Shown here piece after piece: positions 45,140 through 53,074 of a DNA stretch of 64,000 nt. This DNA is from Apilactobacillus kunkeei. Lineage in GTDB: Bacteria > Bacillota > Bacilli > Lactobacillales > Lactobacillaceae. The notes beneath the pieces are model-generated. The model saw nothing but the letters and a program-made list of their open reading frames with translations. It was not told the DNA's origin and ran no database searches. Numbering within the stretch: position 1 is the first letter of the stretch; every line of letters begins with the position of its first letter. Location of the stretch: positions 62,001-126,000 of the forward strand of contig NZ_VBSE01000043.1 of the NCBI RefSeq assembly GCF_005930975.1, in the 5' to 3' direction. The position numbers and the translations under genes are program-made.

Positions 45140-46348
45140 TCACTCTTTCACAATTTTTTTCGCAGCTTCAATTAATTCAGCTTTTTCATTTTGGAATTCT
45201 CCGTTCACGACTCCAGTCTCAATTGCATATAATATTTTACCCAATGCCGGACCCGGTTTGACAATACCGTTCTTAATCAAGTCGCCACCATTGACTGCAA
45301 TTTCTTTTTTGTTTTTGATTGGTAAAGCATCGTATTGAGATATTAAGTCTTCTTCGGATTTAGCAAATCCATACATTTTAGCAATTTTGTTAGCCAAAAC
45401 TAGAAGTTTCTCACCAGTTTCATACATTGACCATTTGTCTAGAGAATCATCCCTTAGCTTTTCTACAGCCTTTGTACAAATTTCTGTGTTCTTAATGATG
45501 TCGTTAGAAGCCTTCCATGACTTTAAGAGGCTAGTAATACCAGTTCGATCAAGACCAAATTCAAATGATAGTAATGACCATACAGAAACCTCGTCGGATA
45601 AGTTTAAATCATCAATCTTAGCAATTGCTACTAACTCGTTTTGATGACTAGCAAATTCGGGAACGTATTTATACATATCTGTATTAATCATGTCTAAAAT
45701 ACCTTGCTTAGGTCTTTTCGCCATCATCATCTTAACAAATTCGGTGTAAATTCTTTCTACCGCAATTTTTTCTAGCAATGCACTGTTTGATTTGATTGCC
45801 GCTAGTGTTTTAGTTTCAATATCAAAGTCTAGTTTGCTGGCAAATCTAACTGCACGCATCATTCTTAATGCATCTTCATGGAAACGTTCATTAGGATTAC
45901 CAACTGCTCTAATTAGATGATTTTTTAAATCGATTAAACCATCGAATAAATCAGTAACATCCCCGTTTTCTCTCATCGCAAATGCATTAATTGTAAAGTC
46001 ACGACGCTTTAAGTCTTCCTCAAGTGATCTTACAAATTCAACTTTGTCCGGACGTCTATAGTCTTGGTATCCTGACTCGGTTCTAAAGGTGGTAATTTCA
46101 TAACCCTTTTTTTCATGAATTACCATTACCGTACCGTGTTCAATTCCAGTATCCACCGTTTTTTTGAATATTTTTTTAATTTCTTCTGGGTAAGCACTCG
46201 TTGCGATATCAACATCATGAATGTCTAGTCCTAATATTGTGTCACGAACACTTCCACCAACAAAATAAGCTTCAAAACCAGCATCTTCAATTTTTTGCAT
46301 CACTGGACGAGCTTTTTCAAATTCGTTCGGTAAGTTTTCTATCTTCAT
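45140..46348 (-). CDS. cca: CCA-adding tRNA nucleotidyltransferase
   Basis: This enzyme adds the 3' CCA to tRNAs, which matters here because tRNA-Arg at 12251 does not encode it. The class II nucleotidyltransferase core has AYFVGGSVRDTILGLDIHDVDIATSA (Asp pair) and TFRTESGYQDYRRPDKVEFV. RRDFTINAFAM and the basic neck RMMRAVRFASKLDF follow. Length 402. ATG 46348 is preferred to a TTG six codons upstream. It is the first gene of cca-ABCF-thyA-dfrA. Confidence 0.96.
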   Translation of the reverse strand: MKIENLPNEFEKARPVMQKIEDAGFEAYFVGGSVRDTILGLDIHDVDIATSAYPEEIKKIFKKTVDTGIEHGTVMVIHEKKGYEITTFRTESGYQDYRRPDKVEFVRSLEEDLKRRDFTINAFAMRENGDVTDLFDGLIDLKNHLIRAVGNPNERFHEDALRMMRAVRFASKLDFDIETKTLAAIKSNSALLEKIAVERIYTEFVKMMMAKRPKQGILDMINTDMYKYVPEFASHQNELVAIAKIDDLNLSDEVSVWSLLSFEFGLDRTGITSLLKSWKASNDIIKNTEICTKAVEKLRDDSLDKWSMYETGEKLLVLANKIAKMYGFAKSEEDLISQYDALPIKNKKEIAVNGGDLIKNGIVKPGPALGKILYAIETGVVNGEFQNEKAELIEAAKKIVKE

Positions 46349-46374
46349 CTTTATACCTACTCTCAATACAATCT

Positions 46375-46404
46375 ATATTAAATATTAACAGATTAGCATT
46401 ACAA
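46375..46404 (-). promoter_or_regulatory. Promoter of cca-ABCF-thyA-dfrA
   Basis: TTGTAA, 18 bases, TAATAT on the minus strand, about 15 bases before the GAGAGTAGGT ribosome region of cca. Confidence 0.45.
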
Positions 46405-46412
46405 TTTACAGA

Positions 46413-46441
46413 TTGAAGTTTGCTAACTTTAGTGCTGTAAT
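46413..46441 (+). promoter_or_regulatory. Promoter of the Xer-like gene
   Basis: TTGAAG, 17 bases, TGTAAT on the plus strand, divergent from the cca promoter and not overlapping it. Confidence 0.5.
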
Positions 46442-46476
46442 AGGAATAAATAACTATTAGGAGTTGAAGTAGCCAA

Positions 46477-47292
46477 ATGTCTAATGATTATCCATATCAA
46501 GATACTTTTGAGATTGATTTAAAGAATAAAGGATTAGCAAAAATAACGATTAACGAATACACGAAAATCCTTTCTGACATGTTTGACTACCTATCCGATT
46601 TCAATAAGGGCTATCAAGAAAATCATAAAGTTAGTAACCTGTTTAATCGTGATATTGAAGAATATCTTCAAATGCTTTTAGACGAACGCAAAATCAACCA
46701 TAACACCTATAACAAGGTTCTATCACACATTAATGTCTATTTTAATTACCTGTTCACCCATCAATTGAACAATAATTTACCGACAATTGATATTAAGGGC
46801 TTAAAACACGAACCTAAGAGTGAATTAGATACTTCCTGGTTAGATAATATAAACGTCATTCTAGCTGACGCAAACGTCCATTTTTACGCTAGAATGACCG
46901 TTCTACTAATCAGTAAAGGATTTAAATCTGAAGAATTCCTCCAACCTGGTTTTTATCGATTGTTTAATCAAATTACTTTCTCGGATGAAGAAAAGTTTTT
47001 CATTAACTTGTTCGATAAATTCATTCAACCAATTCAGTTAAAACAAAATAGTCAGGATATCTTTTTAAAACAACGACTCTCTGATGATCCACACATCACT
47101 TCTGCTGGATTGCATAAATACCTAACCCCTAGTGAACAATATCTAGGATTCTCACTTAGCCCATCAGAATTATTCAAGGGTTATATCATTGATTTCATCA
47201 AAAAAAATCCAGACCTAAGTGACTCAAAACTATCAAGTCAATTAAATCTGGATTTATCATCGATTAATTACTACAAAAGATTAATCAAATAA
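46477..47292 (+). CDS. Degenerate tyrosine-recombinase-like protein (Xer fold, catalytic residues lost)
   Basis: 271 residues. The N-terminal part (about 10-95, GLAKITINEYTKILSDMFDYL...YNKVLSHINVYFNYLF) aligns by eye with the SAM-like core-binding domain of XerC/XerD. The rest follows the catalytic domain helix by helix. However, Arg I (TGLRVSE in XerD) is KGFKSEE, the HxxR of PHTLRHSF is PSELFK, and the LLGH histidine is gone; only the Tyr (INYYKR) may remain. It cannot be a normal recombinase. The nearest precedent is the inactive XerD-like protein of streptococci; identity is not proven. The AGGAG site lies 13 bases from ATG, rather far. Confidence 0.75.
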   Translation: MSNDYPYQDTFEIDLKNKGLAKITINEYTKILSDMFDYLSDFNKGYQENHKVSNLFNRDIEEYLQMLLDERKINHNTYNKVLSHINVYFNYLFTHQLNNNLPTIDIKGLKHEPKSELDTSWLDNINVILADANVHFYARMTVLLISKGFKSEEFLQPGFYRLFNQITFSDEEKFFINLFDKFIQPIQLKQNSQDIFLKQRLSDDPHITSAGLHKYLTPSEQYLGFSLSPSELFKGYIIDFIKKNPDLSDSKLSSQLNLDLSSINYYKRLIK

Positions 47293-47294
47293 GA

Positions 47295-48557
47295 CTAATC
47301 ATCCATGTATTCATCAAGCATAAATGCAGCTTCATCATCATTTGGTTGAAGTTGAACATACTTTTTAAGAAGTTCATATGAATTATCGCGGTCACCGTAT
47401 TCACGGAAGAATAATGCTGCTTGTTTTAAGAAACTAGCATTATCAGAGAAATATGGTTTGGCAGCTAGGTAATTCTTGTGAGCTTCTTTTAGTTTGTCTA
47501 ATTTATCATATGAAACAGCAAGGTTCCAGTAGAATTGTGGATCCAATTCATGATTTTCAATGTAACTATTCAACAATTTAATGTTTTCTTCATAGTCTTC
47601 TTTGGCAACCAATAGGTTAGACATTTCCAAGACGATTTCAATGTCGTCTGGATCAATTTCGTTTCCTTGTTGTAGGTATCCCAGCGCTTCATCATTTTCA
47701 GATAACTTAAGTGCTTCACGAGCTGTGGCTAAAAATAACTTTTCGTTGTATTGATCAACGCTTAGTCCTTCTTGCAATACACGATATGCCTCTTCTTGTT
47801 TGTTTACAGCATCTAATGCTTGGCCCAAGTATGGGTAAAGAGTCGCATACTGTGGATCTGAATCACGAAGTTCTTCAAATAAATCAATTGCTTCATCGTA
47901 TTCCTTTAGTTGTAGATAGGTGAACGCTGTTTCGAACTTAACATCTGAAGACATATCTATTGTCTTAATTTGTTTTAAGTATCCAATTGCATTTTCAAAA
48001 TTACTATCATTGGCGTATGAAATACCAATTCTTTCAACGATGTTAACTGCTGATAGGTTGGTAATTCCCTTCTTGATTAAACTTAAATACAAAGGAATAG
48101 CTTTATTGTACTCACCCATTGTGTAATACAATTCTGCCAAAGCAAACGTAATTACTTCTTCTTCAGGCGCTAATTTTTTAGCTTCTAGCAACTTTTCACG
48201 ACTAACTTCGAATAACTCTTGAGTTTGGTATAAATCAGCTTGAACCATCAAAGATTGAAGATAAGCGGGTGAATCCTTACTAATCTTACTTAATTGTTCC
48301 AGGGCTTCATCAGTGTTACCTTCACTAATCAGAATATCAGCGATATCGGTTCTTAGTTCATCTTCATCAGGAAACTTCTTCAATAATTTTTCATATAGTT
48401 CCTTAGCTTGGTTGGTAAAACCATATGAATATAGTTCTTCAGCAAGCGAATACACCATTTCATCACTATCATGATGTAATGCTAAATTATATTGTTTATT
48501 AAATTCATCAATTTTTCCTTCTTCAAGGAATTTTAGTGCTTTTTGTGAGTAGCTCAA
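47295..48557 (-). CDS. Tetratricopeptide repeat protein (YpiA-like)
   Basis: 420 residues made of about ten TPR units: for example QAKELYEKLLKKFPDEDELRTDIADIL, EYNKAIPLYLSLIKKG and EYDEAIDLFEELRDSDPQYATLYPYLG. No signal peptide or membrane segment. TPR arrays bind partner proteins; in Bacillus the similarly placed YpiA lies near hup and der-linked genes, role unknown. TTG 48557 is chosen because GGAGCG lies eight bases upstream; the ATG six codons earlier has no ribosome site. Its stop is two bases from the stop of the convergent Xer-like gene. Confidence 0.88.
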   Translation of the reverse strand: MSYSQKALKFLEEGKIDEFNKQYNLALHHDSDEMVYSLAEELYSYGFTNQAKELYEKLLKKFPDEDELRTDIADILISEGNTDEALEQLSKISKDSPAYLQSLMVQADLYQTQELFEVSREKLLEAKKLAPEEEVITFALAELYYTMGEYNKAIPLYLSLIKKGITNLSAVNIVERIGISYANDSNFENAIGYLKQIKTIDMSSDVKFETAFTYLQLKEYDEAIDLFEELRDSDPQYATLYPYLGQALDAVNKQEEAYRVLQEGLSVDQYNEKLFLATAREALKLSENDEALGYLQQGNEIDPDDIEIVLEMSNLLVAKEDYEENIKLLNSYIENHELDPQFYWNLAVSYDKLDKLKEAHKNYLAAKPYFSDNASFLKQAALFFREYGDRDNSYELLKKYVQLQPNDDEAAFMLDEYMDD

Positions 48558-48590
48558 AAATCTCGCTCCTATCATTTAAAACATATAAAA

Positions 48591-48617
48591 AGGCCAGTCC
48601 GTAAAACGGACTAGCCT
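48591..48617 (-). terminator. Intrinsic terminator of hup
   Basis: AGGCTAGTCCG, TTTTA loop, CGGACTGGCCT (one mismatch), then TTTTATATG on the minus strand. Confidence 0.85.
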
Positions 48618-48635
48618 AATTATAGCATACTGTTA

Positions 48636-48911
48636 TTATTTAACAGCATCCTTTAAAGCCTTACCTGGTTTGAATGCAGGTACTTTGCTTGCAGGAATTT
48701 GAATTTCTGCACCAGTTTGAGGGTTACGACCCTTACGAGCAGCACGTTCACGTACTTCGAAGTTACCGAAGCCGATTAATTGTACCTTTTCGCCCTTAGC
48801 CAAACTACCTTGAATTGAATCAAATACAGCATCAACTGCTGCAGTTGCATCCTTCTTAGTTAAACCAGTTTTAGTAGCAACACTACTTACTAATTCTGCC
48901 TTGTTAGCCAT
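48636..48911 (-). CDS. hup: DNA-binding protein HU
   Basis: HU (91 residues) compacts and bends DNA. The sequence [29 protein letters not shown] and the DNA-wrapping arm [21 protein letters not shown] are canonical. ATG 48911 with GGGAGGTG upstream is chosen over a longer frame. It has a good promoter and a strong terminator, as expected of an abundant protein. The der-hup order is conserved in Firmicutes. Confidence 0.98.
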   Translation of the reverse strand: MANKAELVSSVATKTGLTKKDATAAVDAVFDSIQGSLAKGEKVQLIGFGNFEVRERAARKGRNPQTGAEIQIPASKVPAFKPGKALKDAVK

Positions 48912-48999
48912 GTGTGTTTCACCTCCCACAATGTTCGGAAAACAATCTATGCTTTTCGACTTATGTAATCACAACAAATTAATGTCATTACATTTATTC

Positions 49000-49028
49000 A
49001 AGATATCACATAAATGCCCGCAATTCAA
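49000..49028 (-). promoter_or_regulatory. Promoter of hup
   Basis: TTGAAT, 17 bases, TATCTT on the minus strand. The 5' leader to the ATG is about 80 nt. Confidence 0.65.
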
Positions 49029-49084
49029 CGATTTTTAATATTTTTTAGTATAAAATATTAAAAAAATTGGATAAATAATCTTCA

Positions 49085-50392
49085 TTACTTACGTTTTCTA
49101 GAAATAATTTTAATCGGAGTCCCAGAAAAGTCAAAGTGTTCTCTAATTTGATTTTCGATATATCTTCTATATGAGAAATGCATTAGTTCTTCATCATTTA
49201 CGAAGATAACAATGGTAGGTGGTTCACTGGTAACTTGAGTTGCGTAGTAAATACGTAACTTTCTACCATTGATGCTTGGTGTAGGTGTCATGGCGATTGC
49301 ATCCATCAAGACATCGTTTAACATTGATGATGAAATACGTTTAGAATGATTATCATTAACACGCTTGATCAATTCTGGTATTTGACTTAAACGTTGTTTA
49401 GTCTTAGCTGAAACAAACAAAATTGGAGCATATGATAGGTATTGGAATTGACTTCTAATGCCTGCTTCAAATTCTTGTTGTGTCTTACTAGTTTTCTTCA
49501 AAGTATCCCATTTGTTAACAATGATGATGACACCTTTTCCGCCTTCATGGGCATAACCAGCAATACGCTTGTCTTGTTCGCGAATTCCTTCTTCAGCATT
49601 TAAAACAATTAAAGCCACATCACTATTATCAATTGCTTTCATTGCTCTCATTACTGAGTATCTTTCGGTATTTTCGTAAACCTTCCCTCGTTTTCTCAAT
49701 CCGGCTGTATCCACCATTGTGAATTCTTGACCATCTTGTTCAAAGTGAGTATTAATAGCATCTCTAGTTGTTCCAGCGACGTTCGAAACGATTACTCTAT
49801 CTTCACCTAAAATAGCATTAACAAGTGAAGATTTACCAACATTTGGACGTCCAATCAAGCTGAACTTAATGTTATCATCGTTTTCTTCTTCTGTTTTTTC
49901 ATCGAAGTTCTTAATAACTTCATCCAATAAGTCACCCAAACCTAATCCATGAGCACCAGAAATTGGATATGGATCTCCTAAACCTAAAGAATAGAAGTCA
50001 TAAATGTTAGCACGGCTTTCAAAATTATCAACTTTGTTAACTGCTAATACAACTGGTTTATTGGTTCTATATAAAATTCTAGCAATGTTGTCATCAGCAT
50101 TTGTAATTCCTTCTTTTCCATTAACCATGAAAATAATTACATCAGCTTCATCAATTGCTATTTCAGCTTGCGCAGTAATTTGTTTCACGAATGGTTGATC
50201 ACCGATTTCAATACCACCGGTATCAATCATACTAAACTCGTGTCCCAACCATTCACCGTGAGAATAAATTCTATCCCTTGTTACTCCAGGGGTGTCTTCA
50301 ACGATGGAAATTCGTTCCCCAGCAATACGGTTAAAAATTGTTGATTTTCCGACGTTTGGTTTTCCAACAATTGCAACTGTAGGTAAACTCAT
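49085..50392 (-). CDS. der: Ribosome-associated GTPase Der (EngA)
   Basis: Der is needed for 50S assembly. Two tandem GTPase domains are clear: GKPNVGKST and DTGG in the first, [12 protein letters not shown] and DTAGLRKRG in the second; NKVD and NKWD are the G4 motifs. The C-terminal KH-like domain ends [14 protein letters not shown]. Length 435. It starts 31 bases past the rpsA terminator, with AAAGGGTG as ribosome site. A TTGGTG-17-TATGAA pair with its -35 in the terminator loop is a possible promoter. Confidence 0.97.
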   Translation of the reverse strand: MSLPTVAIVGKPNVGKSTIFNRIAGERISIVEDTPGVTRDRIYSHGEWLGHEFSMIDTGGIEIGDQPFVKQITAQAEIAIDEADVIIFMVNGKEGITNADDNIARILYRTNKPVVLAVNKVDNFESRANIYDFYSLGLGDPYPISGAHGLGLGDLLDEVIKNFDEKTEEENDDNIKFSLIGRPNVGKSSLVNAILGEDRVIVSNVAGTTRDAINTHFEQDGQEFTMVDTAGLRKRGKVYENTERYSVMRAMKAIDNSDVALIVLNAEEGIREQDKRIAGYAHEGGKGVIIIVNKWDTLKKTSKTQQEFEAGIRSQFQYLSYAPILFVSAKTKQRLSQIPELIKRVNDNHSKRISSSMLNDVLMDAIAMTPTPSINGRKLRIYYATQVTSEPPTIVIFVNDEELMHFSYRRYIENQIREHFDFSGTPIKIISRKRK

Positions 50393-50423
50393 TTAATATT
50401 CACCCTTTCTTTCATAATGAAAA

Positions 50424-50455
50424 AAATATCCTTCACCAAAAAATGAAGGATATTT
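50424..50455 (-). terminator. Intrinsic terminator of rpsA
   Basis: AAATATCCTTCA, TTTTTTGG loop, TGAAGGATATTT, then TTTTCATT on the minus strand, 18 bases past the rpsA stop. Confidence 0.85.
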
Positions 50456-50472
50456 TTAAAGATTATAATATA

Positions 50473-51690
50473 TTATTGATTATCTTTGTCTAATCCTTTA
50501 CCAACAATGTCACCTAAAGTGAATCCATTTTCTTCTTCAGGAGCATTTTCAGTAGCATTATTAGTAGCTTCGACATGTTCACTTGAATCTTGAGCATTTT
50601 CTGGTTCAGGTTCAAGAGCACGTAATGATAAAGCTAAACGATGTTCACTTGGGTTAACATCTAAAACTTTAGCATCAACAGTTTGACCAACCTTTAATAC
50701 ATCAGAAGGTGTATTAACATGTTTATGTGAAATTTGAGAAATGTGAATTAAACCTTCAACACCAGGAATTACTTCAGCAAAAGCACCAAAGTCAACTAAT
50801 CTCTTAATGGTTGCCTTTACAGTACTACCTTGAGGGGCTTTTTCTTCAATTTCATCCCATGGTTGTGGTTGAGTTTGCTTGATTGAAAGTGAAATTCTTC
50901 CACGTTCTTCGTCCATAGCAATAACCTTAACTTTAACATCTTGGCCATTTTCTAGAACATCAGCAGGTTTGTTTACACGTTCGTATGAAATTTCTGAAAC
51001 ATGAACTAGTCCGTCAATACCACCAAGGTCAACGAAAGCACCGAAATCAGTCATACGTGCAATCTTGCCTTCAACTACATCACCAACATTTAACTTGTCC
51101 ATAACTTCTGAACGAGCTTCTTCTTGGTTCTTAGCTACAACATCACTATGTGATAGAACCAAACGATTCTTTTCAGGAACAATTTCAACAATCTTACATT
51201 CAAATTGTTGACCGTTGTATTGATTCAAGTTTCTTACAAAGTGGTTAGTGATCATTGATGCAGGGATAAATCCACGTACACCAGCGTCTACTACTAAACC
51301 ACCACGTACTGCATTTTGAACAGTAACTGTAATTGTTTCATTGTTTTCAGCTTTTGCCTTTAATTCATCCCAAACCTTACGTTCTTCTAAACGACGAATT
51401 GATAGAAGGAAGCTTCCACCTTCTTTATCATCACCGATACGTGAAATTACAACAAATTTACCTTTGTCTCCAACTTTAAATTTGCTTTCAACGTCATCAA
51501 CAGGTTGTGAGGATAGTTCACGACGAGGAACAACTCCTTCAACCCCGGTGTTATCAATACCAATAATTAATTGATGATCCTTGTCAAAAGCCAAAATTTC
51601 ACCACTGACAACATCGTTAATATTAACTTGGTCCACATTATCCAAGGCTTCTAATAAATCTTTGTTTGTTTGTTCATCTGATTCACTCAT
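50473..51690 (-). CDS. rpsA: S1 RNA-binding domain protein (ribosomal protein S1 homologue, YpfD)
   Basis: 405 residues with four S1 repeats: GEILAFDKDHQLIIGIDNTGVEG; TVQNAVRGGLVVDAGVRGFIPAS; GKIARMTDFGAFVDLGGIDGLVHVSEIS; and ATIKRLVDFGAFAEVIPGVEGLIHISQIS. Firmicutes S1 homologues have four domains instead of six. An acidic tail follows (PEPENAQDSSEHVEATNN). ATG 51690 has AAGGAGG nine bases upstream. The cmk-rpsA-der order is conserved. It helps mRNA binding; its attachment to the ribosome is weaker than in E. coli. Confidence 0.95.
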   Translation of the reverse strand: MSESDEQTNKDLLEALDNVDQVNINDVVSGEILAFDKDHQLIIGIDNTGVEGVVPRRELSSQPVDDVESKFKVGDKGKFVVISRIGDDKEGGSFLLSIRRLEERKVWDELKAKAENNETITVTVQNAVRGGLVVDAGVRGFIPASMITNHFVRNLNQYNGQQFECKIVEIVPEKNRLVLSHSDVVAKNQEEARSEVMDKLNVGDVVEGKIARMTDFGAFVDLGGIDGLVHVSEISYERVNKPADVLENGQDVKVKVIAMDEERGRISLSIKQTQPQPWDEIEEKAPQGSTVKATIKRLVDFGAFAEVIPGVEGLIHISQISHKHVNTPSDVLKVGQTVDAKVLDVNPSEHRLALSLRALEPEPENAQDSSEHVEATNNATENAPEEENGFTLGDIVGKGLDKDNQ

Positions 51691-51767
51691 CTGATATTTC
51701 CTCCTTGAGACTACTATAACTTTCATTTTAGACTATGTTATTAATAAAATCTAGTTTAATGATTAAA

Positions 51768-52448
51768 TTATAGTGTTTGTTTTTTTGTTATTTCATCAGA
51801 GATGGCATCTACCACTTGATCAATTGACATTGAAGTAGTATCAATTTCCTTTGCATCAGCGGCTTTTGTCAATGGAGACACGGCTCTATGAGAGTCTTTA
51901 TAGTCTCTTTCTTCAATTTCCTTTTTTAATTGTTCTAGCGGAACATGAATACCCTTCTCGGCATTATCTTTAAAACGTCGGTCAGCTCGTTCATCGACAC
52001 TAGCAATCAAGAAAATTTTAACTTCAGCATTTGGTAAAACTGTTGTTCCGATATCTCTACCGTCCATAACAATACCACCCTTAGCTGCAATGTCTTGTTG
52101 TCTTTGAACAAGTTCTTTTCTAACTGCACCTAAACTAGCAACAGTAGATACATTATTAGTAACATCTTCCTGTCTAATATCGTTAGTAACCTCTTGTCCA
52201 TCAAGAAAAACTTTTTGTTGTTTTTCTCCAGGTTCAAAAGTAATTTTAGTATCATTTAACATATCCAAAATCACTTTTTCATCATCCAAAGGATACCCTA
52301 ATCGTAAGGCCTTTAGAGTAGTTGATCTATACATCGCACCAGTATCACAGTAAATGTACGAAAATCTCGCTGCAACTAATTTGGCAACGGTACTTTTTCC
52401 AGCAGATGCTGGCCCGTCAATCGCTACTTGTAACTTACTATTATTCAT
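51768..52448 (-). CDS. cmk: Cytidylate kinase
   Basis: Cmk phosphorylates CMP and dCMP. The P-loop [14 protein letters not shown] lies at the N-terminus, then [12 protein letters not shown], the [17 protein letters not shown] motif and [16 protein letters not shown] in the CMP-binding part. Length 226 from ATG 52448; a GTG five codons upstream is possible (ribosome site AGTGGTG is shared). It follows the LysM gene by 21 bases. Confidence 0.96.
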   Translation of the reverse strand: MNNSKLQVAIDGPASAGKSTVAKLVAARFSYIYCDTGAMYRSTTLKALRLGYPLDDEKVILDMLNDTKITFEPGEKQQKVFLDGQEVTNDIRQEDVTNNVSTVASLGAVRKELVQRQQDIAAKGGIVMDGRDIGTTVLPNAEVKIFLIASVDERADRRFKDNAEKGIHVPLEQLKKEIEERDYKDSHRAVSPLTKAADAKEIDTTSMSIDQVVDAISDEITKKQTL

Positions 52449-52469
52449 AAACTTAAACACCACTTAATT

Positions 52470-53024
52470 TTATTTTACTAGAATCTTTTGTCCATTTCTA
52501 ACCTTGTTAGAATCAGCAATACCGTTAAGTCTCATTAGACTTTGAACACTTGTACCGTACTTCTTAGCAACACGGTATAAATCAGTCATACCATCTTGAC
52601 CAATAACAGCATATCCAGTGTTGTTAGTAGTTGCTGATTGGTTGGTAGTTGTTGTCTTATTTTGTGTATTATTGCCGTTAGTTTGACCTTGATTATTATT
52701 TGAGTTATTCATACTTGATGAGCTACTCATTGATGAAGAACTACTCATTGAACTTGAGCTAGAATCCATTGAATTTGAACTTTCTTCATCTTTATCGCTT
52801 GATTTCTTCTTTGAAGACATTGAGGAAGATGATGATGTAGAAGTAGTAGTTGTTGTATTGTCATTGTTGCTACCACTTGGGCTACTAATCATTCCATATA
52901 CAAGTGCAAATAATCCAATTACTACTAGGATAGTAATTAACACAATTGCAACTGTCTTGTGTCCTCTATGTTTTCTTCTATTTTCTACTCTTGAAAAATT
53001 ACCGTAATCGTCGTTATTATTCAA
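52470..53024 (-). CDS. LysM-domain membrane-anchored protein (YpbE-like)
   Basis: 184 residues. A basic cytosolic start precedes one transmembrane helix (about 24-47, VAIVLITILVVIGLFALVYG). A low-complexity linker follows (about 50-135) of Ser, Thr, Asn and Met, with SSSSSM units repeated three times. The C-terminal LysM domain (YRVAKKYGTSVQSLMRLNG...VRNGQKILV) binds peptidoglycan. The place after recQ matches Bacillus ypbE. The Ser/Thr-rich linker may be glycosylated (inference). A TATAAT -10 lies at 53058-53063 with a poor -35. Confidence 0.9.
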   Translation of the reverse strand: MNNNDDYGNFSRVENRRKHRGHKTVAIVLITILVVIGLFALVYGMISSPSGSNNDNTTTTTSTSSSSSMSSKKKSSDKDEESSNSMDSSSSSMSSSSSMSSSSSMNNSNNNQGQTNGNNTQNKTTTTNQSATTNNTGYAVIGQDGMTDLYRVAKKYGTSVQSLMRLNGIADSNKVRNGQKILVK

Positions 53025-53074
53025 AATAATGACCTCCTAATAATATCTTGTACCTTAATTATACATGAATTTTA

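Noticed and set aside
49032-49067. AT-only inverted repeat after der as an intrinsic terminator
   Set aside because: The stem contains no G-C pair and no T-run follows on the minus strand, so termination is doubtful.
52710-52800. SSSSSM repeats as a phase-variable DNA repeat tract
   Set aside because: The serine codons differ from unit to unit (AGC, TCA, AGT, TCT), so the DNA is not a simple tandem repeat prone to slippage.
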